Positions 58,190-64,000 of a stretch of 64,000 nucleotides of DNA are shown one piece after another. The notes under the pieces are model-generated. The model did not search any database. It was given only the letters and a program-made list of their open reading frames with translations, and was not told the DNA's origin. The number at the start of each line of letters is the position of its first letter. The first letter of the stretch is position 1. The position numbers and the translations under genes are program-made. Source of the DNA: Nymphaea colorata (lineage: Eukaryota; Streptophyta; Magnoliopsida; Nymphaeales; Nymphaeaceae); assembly GCF_008831285.2 (NCBI RefSeq), contig NC_045150.1:10678001-10742000 (forward strand), in the 5' to 3' direction.

Positions 58190-58720
58190 GCCTATTGGAT
58201 CTTAGGTCTCAATTCATGGCACTGGATTCAAATCATCAGCCTTATAACTGGTCTAAACCTTCTTATTAAACTGAATTATAGTACATGGGATTTGGATCTC
58301 AATTATTGGATTTTACATCTTAGATTAGGGATTTCATATTGAATTATGGATCTGGCATTTTAGATATTAGATTTTGGATCTTGAATTTCAGACTTTGGGT
58401 TTTAAATCTGATTTTATATATGAGTCTCAAATCATAAATCTCAAACTATGGATATTGGATTATGGATTTCAAATTTCACATCCTAGATTTTAGATCTTGC
58501 ATTTTCGGTTTTGGAACTTGAATAGATTTTCTAAGCAAATGAGTAATTCATCATAAACCTTGGATCAATTCCCACAGAATGAAGCCCAAGTACCAGTCTT
58601 TAAATCATGTATCACCATATTTGAATCTATTATCTCAAAATTTGGATTTTAAAAGACTTAATATGAGATCATGATCTACTGGATTTCTGACCTTAAATTT
58701 TCAATCACGAACTCTTAATC
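58190..58720. repeat. Cryptic repeat of GGATTT/GGATCT-like words
   Basis: About 500 bp are built from loosely repeated words (TTGGATCT, TTAGATTTT, GGATTTCA, ATCTCAAA) every 10-14 bp. The vocabulary is that of the 35-bp LTR units at 1958-2105. No frame is maintained. Confidence 0.5.
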
Positions 58721-59745
58721 TCAATATCATGATATGATAGTTTCATTTCAATTTGAAACCAAAATTATTCACACATTTTGATTTCAATTTTTGGTTTCAG
58801 ATCTAGATTTCCTTGCTATGTCCATGTCCTACACTCAAGTCCTATTAGAGACAGGACTCCAAGTCTATATGGCCTAGTTTTGCATGCATCATATTAAATT
58901 TAAGACAATGATTTGCAATGATCTGTAATAATTTGTATATAAACAAACTTCATATTAATTTTTCTTGTTTATCAGTTTATTTCTAATATCTACTAAGATT
59001 TCAGCATATGAATGACTTCAAATTAGGGTACATTTGCTTTCTTAGGTTTTGGATGACATTTAGATTTAGGAAATGACACATTTTCGTATAGTTCTTGGTC
59101 TAATTACTCCTTGATAAAGTGCCAGAAATGATCAGACCTCATGCTGACAGGTCTGACCTTGTCTTTCAGAATCCCACACAAGGAACACGAGCATGTATAG
59201 GTAAACAACCTCAATTTGTAACTTTCTTCATGTAAGATTAAAAAATTTGACATGTAAGCAGTTACCCTATTACAAAGTGAACTCACTACCCATAACGCAT
59301 AACAATTGGGTGTCCTTTTGTCCGAATGTCAATAAGAATGAGGTGGTCACAGATGATAATAGGTAGAGCTGTGCCATCTCACACAATAAATTGGTCAACA
59401 AACTTTTGTCCCAACAAAAATGCATGCATATATTGACTAGTGGTAATGATGCGTAATTTTTATGCATGAAACAACAAAATGTTAAGTTCCCAAAATGTGC
59501 GAGCTGATTTTCAAAGTGATTAATTGTTGCGTAATATTGTCTCTGATCTTCATCTCCAATTTCTTCCGTCATCATTGTGGATTTCCATGGTCGTCATCAG
59601 TTTTCACACGCTACCAATCGTGGCTCAACCTCAATTTCGGCTTTCAGTCATGACTTTCACAAACCACCTGCCATGGCGTGCAAGCAAACACATGGCTCTG
59701 GTTCTCTCTCTACATTTTGTGAATCTTATTCTACCATCTCATACA
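58720..59745. other. Gene-free AT-rich stretch
   Basis: The minus-strand ORFs 59104-59286 and 59270-59575 have no motifs and are not supported. Confidence 0.35.
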
Positions 59746-59775
59746 CACACACAGATATATATATATATATATATC

Positions 59776-59843
<68 letters not shown>
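59746..59843. repeat. CA/TA compound microsatellite
   Basis: (CA)6 followed by about 42 TA units with CA interruptions. Confidence 0.95.
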
Positions 59844-59846
<3 letters not shown>

Positions 59847-59989
59847 AATTAAATTTGAAGAAGAACCTCTTTCACAGAATATATTTGGAGGTCTCCTTCT
59901 GGCAAGGATGTCATAAAATCCAATTTTGATCCATCGTACGATTGAACTACTCCAAAAAAAAAAAGAAATACAAAACAAAATATTTACAT

Positions 59990-60300
59990 TTGATTAATAA
60001 ATCAAATTGGATCTGGATTTAAAAAATGACATCCGATTAAATTTAGATATAAATTCATATTTAAATAAATATCTGATCAGACTAGGATTTAGATTAAATT
60101 GAAATAGTAAATATCTGATATCCAATGTCCAAGGTTTTTGAAAGTCGGCTATTAACATATTATAGTGCAGCTAGGATTCAATTTAAAATGCAGATTCAAA
60201 TATAAATGTGAATTTAAAAATGAGATTAAAGTTGGATTCAGATTTGGATATGAATTGTTTTCAAATCAGAATTCGAACCAAAATATATGAACATCCAAAA
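59990..60300. repeat. Cryptic repeat of TTGGATTTAGAT-like words
   Basis: Degenerate GGATTT/AGATTTAAA/GGATATGAAT words throughout; the same style as 58190-58720 and the Tat-like LTR. Non-coding. Confidence 0.45.
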
Positions 60301-60893
60301 AATAATGGATGTAGTTAAGAGAACATCCTGTCTAGAGATATAATCGCTCGCCTCTTTCTGTAAGATCTGCTACACACTGCCTGCAAGTTGCTTGCATCTC
60401 TCCTCTCGATCTGCGACACACCTCTGCAACCTGCCTCTCTCCCCTAGAACAGAGGCTTCCAAGTGAAAACCATTATTATACAGGGAAACCAGTGTGTTGC
60501 CATATTTGACGGAGACGAGTTTTAGGCGAGACAGGTTTCATGCCCATTTACTTCCAGGTCCAAATGCAATGCACGTCCACACCATCGGAAGAATAGAAGA
60601 CCACAGCTGAAAAATTATTTTAAAAGTGACATTGATCAACGGTCTCGATTTTACAGAAATAAATATATAGAAAGAAATCCTAAATCAGGGAGAGAGCCAA
60701 AGTATTAATGAGGCAATGCAAAATGGCCAGATGGTTGGCCGCAACACAATAAAAAAAAAATTCCATCGCCCACCTATTCGTGAGCAAAGCCCACAGAAAC
60801 ATGACGAAGGAAAGAAAGACGCCTTGGTGCCCCTCTTCCAGGGAGAGGGAGAGTGTTTCAGTCATAGTCATCTGCAAGGAAAGGAGGGAAGAC

Positions 60894-61703
60894 ATGAATT
60901 CTATCACAAACCTTGTGAGGGAATTCATCGGCTTCACTATGTGGTTGTTCTATCACACCGCTCCTGCGGTAAACAGGCCAGAGGACCCAGAAGTTCCCGC
61001 TGCCTTCTCGGTGGATTTGGAAGTAGATGCAGAAGCCGGTACTCCACCTGAGCAGGTGGAGGTAGACGTAGAATTGGGCTGGCAGGAGGCATCGACATCG
61101 GTGGTGAGAATTATTACTAGCCCATTCATCCATCCTAGTTGCCATCCGCTTCCTCTTGCGTCTCCTTCTGTCTCTCTTTGTAGCGTCCTCCTCAAATTAA
61201 CGTGTTGTTTTGTCAAAGTTGCACCGCAAATTTTGCAGGAAGGAGGTAATTCCCTAACTACTTCCCAAAGCAGCATGATTAAAGGGAATCTGATGATCGG
61301 CTTTGCACTCCTCAACCCTTCTTGCACCAGTCTTTTCATAACTGGCACCCACTCCCATGCCTTGTACGTGGGCATTACCTCGCTGGGCATAGCCCTCTCC
61401 CTCTTCCTTTGTTAAGCAGGTGGGTAGTGCTTTTAGTTTCGTACTTTTCTCTGTTCTTTGTTCCCGGTGATACGAGTGTCCACTTAATTCATGACTGCCA
61501 GAATCTCCAGACACTTGACCCCCACCACGGAGAAATTCAAGAGTCTTCCTTTTCCAATATTGCACACAACCCAAAAGAATAACAAAGTGCAGCATGTTGC
61601 AGGTGATCACATGTCAATGAAGGTCCACGGCGCCCTTCTGATGGTCTCCACCTCCTCCCTTCTTGGAGCGCTATTCATGCTGGGTGTTAGGGCATCACGG
61701 TGA
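60894..61703 (+). CDS. Candidate small membrane-protein gene, three putative exons
   Basis: Not recognised. Putative exon 1 runs from ATG 60894 (MNSITNLVREFIGF, then an acidic segment with VEVDVELGWQEAST) to a donor at 61104 (GGTG|GTGAGA). Exon 2 starts after TTTTGCAG at 61239 and has two hydrophobic stretches (MIKGNLMIGFALLN and YVGITSLGIALSLFLC), with TAA at 61413-61415. A donor AGCAG|GTGGGT lies at 61420, and an acceptor TGTTGCAG precedes 61603. Exon 3 has one more hydrophobic stretch (ALLMVSTSSLLGALFMLGV) and ends at TGA 61701-61703. All phases fit: exon 2 ends with one base and exon 3 supplies two. The TAA therefore either truncates an older longer protein or is the true end. Intron 1 (135 bp) has no stop, so retention is also open. 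GC content is higher than around it. Confidence 0.4.
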
Positions 61704-61975
61704 AGGTTGGTTTAAAGAAACTCGGACAAATGTAGCCCAAAAATACCACTCAAAAACGACCCACCAAAAAGGAAAAAGGAAAAAAAAGGAAGCAAGGCTG
61801 CCACACGGCTCACCCTGCCATCTTGAAACACCACTAAAAAATGACCCACCAAAAAACACCGTGCTCTGGTGGAGATGCACGCCACGCAAAGTCCCCTAAA
61901 ATAATAAACTATCAAGTTCTTGAAACTTCCATGACCACCACAGTGGCTACCCACATAGGATACCCATAAATTTTT
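61704..61975. other. Region between the candidate gene and the copia element
   Basis: Contains a local repeat (CACTCAAAAACGACCCACCAAAAA and CACTAAAAAATGACCCACCAAAAA, given here in part: ACGACCCACCAAAAA near 61755 and ATGACCCACCAAAAA near 61840). It may hold the 3' LTR part of the copia element, but no LTR pair is visible. Confidence 0.35.
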
Positions 61976-62440
61976 ACTTGAAGAGTAATTAACATTTCTT
62001 CCTCTTAATGTGAAAAATGTTTGAACACCAACGGGCTTTCTAAACGTAACAAATTTTGATGGTGATAATGGTTTTATAAGACCATTGGCAACCTTCTCAT
62101 TGGAAAATCATTGCTTCAGCACAACTTCTCTTTTTTCAACGTCATCTCCGAGGAAATGATATCTCAGCTCTGTTTGCTTAGTTATTCTATAGAAGGTAAG
62201 ATTTTTTGCTATAGAAATGGTAGACTTATGATCACAATAAAGTTGAGTATGACTTATTTATTCCATATGTAAATCTTTTAAAATACACCTCATCCACATT
62301 GCTTGGCATGTAGTAGTAATAGCAGCAATAAATTCTGTTTCTAATGAAAATAAGGCTATTGAACTTTGCCTTTTTGAGTCATACACTTAATCCTGCCAAT
62401 CGATGTTGGTATGACAACCTAAAGCAAAGTTAGCAATAGG
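61976..62440 (-). pseudogene. Copia RNase H remnant
   Basis: Blocks on the minus strand: SSIALFSLETEFIAAITTTC and QAMWMRCILKDLHME (62260-62370), matching KxSxVALSSxEAEYxAxxxxxxQAxWLRxLLxDL. Further on come a decayed acidic/His part and FSNEKVANGLIKPLSPSKF with FRKPVGV near 62010-62110, matching the SxxQxADxxTKxLxxxxF and RxxLGV ending. Multiple stops. Confidence 0.7.
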
Positions 62441-62559
62441 TCTATAAAAAGTTCAATAATTAATGGCTGAGCAAACGTAACAAAGAACTCTTTTTTCCAC
62501 ACCATGGTGTTGCACCAATGCGTGGTGCACAAATCTTGATGAAACCTTTTTAAAACACA

Positions 62560-63215
62560 ATATCTGGTTGAATGTGCATCAAGTAACCATGTTTCTAAAA
62601 TACCTTTCATTATCTTTCGTCATTCCAACATCCACAGTCACTTTTTCATTGATATCAATGGGAGTTGTGCAACCTTTTGCAATTCATGAGTTTAAACTTT
62701 TTCACTATCACTCCTTTGAAAACCATTTTGACAATTTTTTTTTGAGGTGACTATACCATGCACGAGCGGCTTTTTTGAATGTACAAAGGGAATTTTATAA
62801 TTTATAAACCTTTCTTCATTTCCTTTAATGATATGCCCAGGTAGTTGATCAACATATACCTCTCATTCAAATAACTGAAAAATCTTCCATGTGAATTGGG
62901 CGGCAACTGAAGAAACCATTTTTACTGTCTCAAATCTTGCAACAAGTGAAAAAGCTCCAATGAAATTAATGTCATATTTTTATACAAAACATCCAGTTAT
63001 CAATCTTGCTGCACATTTTTTCACCATTTCTTTAGCTTCATGTGTAAAACCTATAGACCCATTAGTGGCAAATTGGAAAGCTCCCATGTGTCATTTCTTT
63101 TCAATAACATGCATCTTTTTTTCACTGCATTTATCCAATTTTTTTCTAAACATGCTTCATCATAAGTTAATGGTTCTATAGTAGCAAAAGCAAAGACACA
63201 AAGACACACTTAACA
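62560..63215 (-). pseudogene. Copia reverse transcriptase remnant
   Basis: In order on the minus strand: IEPLTYDEACLEKNWIKCSE and KKMHVIEK (63110-63185), which begin copia RT. Then come NGSIGFTHEAKEMVKKCAA and FIGAFSLVARFETVKMVSSV, followed by FTWKIFQLFE, EVYVDQLPGHIIKGNEERF (about 62800-62870) and HSKKPLVHG. The last two correspond to EVYVEQPPGFxxKGxE and LKKALYGLKQA. YxDD is not visible. Frame changes occur, so it is non-functional. Confidence 0.75.
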
Positions 63216-63424
63216 TGCTTTTCTTGGTTGAGTGTTATCACCAAGTGTACACTCTATATCTTCAATAGTTGGGTCTTTAATTTGAATGTTCATCTCCTCC
63301 TTCTGATTTTTTTTATGATGCTACTTCATCAAGATGGTTTAGTTCCATTTCAACTTCATCAATTTGTAGTATCACAGTTTCATCTTTTACCCATTTATAA
63401 CAAGATTTTTCCTTAAAATGGCAT

Positions 63425-63550
63425 CTCTTCTAATAATTAGTTTTTTAGTAGTAGGATTATCAACATGATAACCTTTAGCTAGGCTCAATACAATAGCCAA
63501 TAAACATTCATTTATACCTCATATGTCATAGCTTATAATTAAGATCAACC
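63425..63550 (-). pseudogene. Copia integrase C-terminal remnant
   Basis: The minus strand reads ECLLAIVLSLAKGYHVDNP and TTKKLIIRRDAIL, corresponding to the copia segment CIFVGYSxxSKGYRxYNPxTxKxxxSRDVxF. The segment 63216-63425 holds the less conserved linker. The catalytic integrase core that should precede it is absent: about 30 bp further the protease-side text begins. Confidence 0.65.
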
Positions 63551-63576
63551 TTTGCAATAAAAGCACAATCACCTAT

Positions 63577-63790
63577 CTAGATGATTTTAAAAGCAATTTT
63601 TTTAATTTGAATAATACTGCTTCCATTTTCAATTTCACAAGCATCATTTTCAAATAAAAATGTGTAGAACTTTTGGATCAATTGCTCCACAATAAATAAA
63701 TTTTCAGCTGATCCTAGAACATGGTACACATCATGATTCAATTTGCAATTTACACATGTCAAGCTTTAGAGTCTCTTGAATGTTTTTGAA
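63577..63790 (-). pseudogene. Copia protease C-terminus / pre-integrase remnant
   Basis: Frame 63577-63762 reads LNHDVYHVLGSAENLFIVEQ and LIQKFYTFLFENDACEIENG. This matches the copia stretch IxDVLYVPGLxxNLLSVGQL followed by LEKGYxxxFxxxxCxI. The catalytic DSG(A/C) is not visible upstream. Confidence 0.65.
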
Positions 63791-63904
63791 TACCACATGT
63801 CATATGGTTACTATAACCACTAGCTACAAACTATGTATATTTTACACTTTCAACTTTTAAAACTCATAGATGTACATAACACAAAAAAAAATCATTTTGT
63901 TCAA

Positions 63905-64000
63905 CAAAACTAGCTTATTGCTTTGCCTTTTCAAAACATTTGGCTTCGATATGACAAACTTCTTGCAAACATGAAACCACTTTCCTCTAAAATATTGATC
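63905..64000 (-). pseudogene. Copia gag zinc-knuckle remnant at window end
   Basis: The minus strand reads CHIEAKCFEKAKQ in a frame continuing out of the window, the second half of a CCHC knuckle. Nearly identical at the DNA level to 25238-25330. Confidence 0.6.

Larger units (their letters stand above)
61976..64000 (-). mobile_element. Copia element, minus strand, cut by the window end
   Basis: Reading the minus strand from 64000 down gives a gag knuckle remnant, protease/pre-integrase text, the integrase C-terminus, RT and RNase H, which is copia order. The integrase core is missing (see the parts). Stops and frame changes are frequent. The gag part is nearly identical to 25238-25330. The 5' end and LTR lie beyond the window, and no clear 3' LTR was identified. 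Confidence 0.75.

Noticed and set aside
59524-59978. ORFs over the CA/TA tract
   Set aside because: Tails are Tyr-Ile repeats from the microsatellite.
60953-61390. 145-codon minus-strand ORF
   Set aside because: Antisense to the candidate gene, with no splice logic or hydrophobic organisation; the plus strand explains the segment better.

Overview
The window looks like nuclear DNA of a flowering plant. It is AT-rich intergenic sequence that contains plant-type LTR retrotransposons (a Tat-like Ty3/gypsy element, a chromodomain-bearing gypsy chromovirus with a Met-tRNA-type primer site, and several Ty1/copia remnants). It also has hAT-like MITEs, long TA/GA/TG microsatellites and one plant-type leucine-rich-repeat fragment. 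No bacterial operons, rRNA or convincing tRNA genes were seen. The species cannot be told from the sequence. One 100-base run of N (1325-1424) is an assembly gap.

Layout. 1-1324: an unidentified coding-like frame at the edge, a small MITE and an LRR fragment that runs into the gap. 1425-7935: minus-strand Tat-like gypsy element with two LTRs and a nearly readable RT, two RNase H domains and an integrase, but no gag or protease. 7936-25223: a duplication cluster. One block type occurs three times (7.9-9.1, 14.4-16.0, 23.7-25.2 kb), a second twice (10.8-11.1, 16.6-16.8 kb) and a third twice (17.6-19.9, 20.5-23.3 kb). The cluster carries decayed gene pieces: a proline-rich/His-Gln repeat protein and a possible ATL-type N-terminus. 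25.2-25.7 kb: copia gag remnant. 26444-37180: plus-strand chromovirus with unusually long LTRs, decayed gag-pol and a chromodomain. 39.0-40.6 kb: decayed copia pol. 41-57 kb: mostly gene-free AT-rich DNA with microsatellites, a GAGATAAC minisatellite, a GC-rich dispersed repeat and LTR-like sequence. 57.3-57.8 kb: copia 3' end and LTR. 60.9-61.7 kb: the best candidate for a host gene, a small membrane protein in three putative exons. 62-64 kb: a second copia element, minus strand, leaving the window.

Most coding capacity is therefore transposon-derived and broken. No complete, well-supported host gene is present. The observations most worth checking are the three-exon membrane-protein candidate with phase-compatible splice sites, the tandem duplication cluster, the G-box-rich long LTR of the chromovirus, and the dispersed unit that carries the GAGATAAC minisatellite. 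I did not find convincing evidence of a new biological system; the unusual items are listed with their limits.
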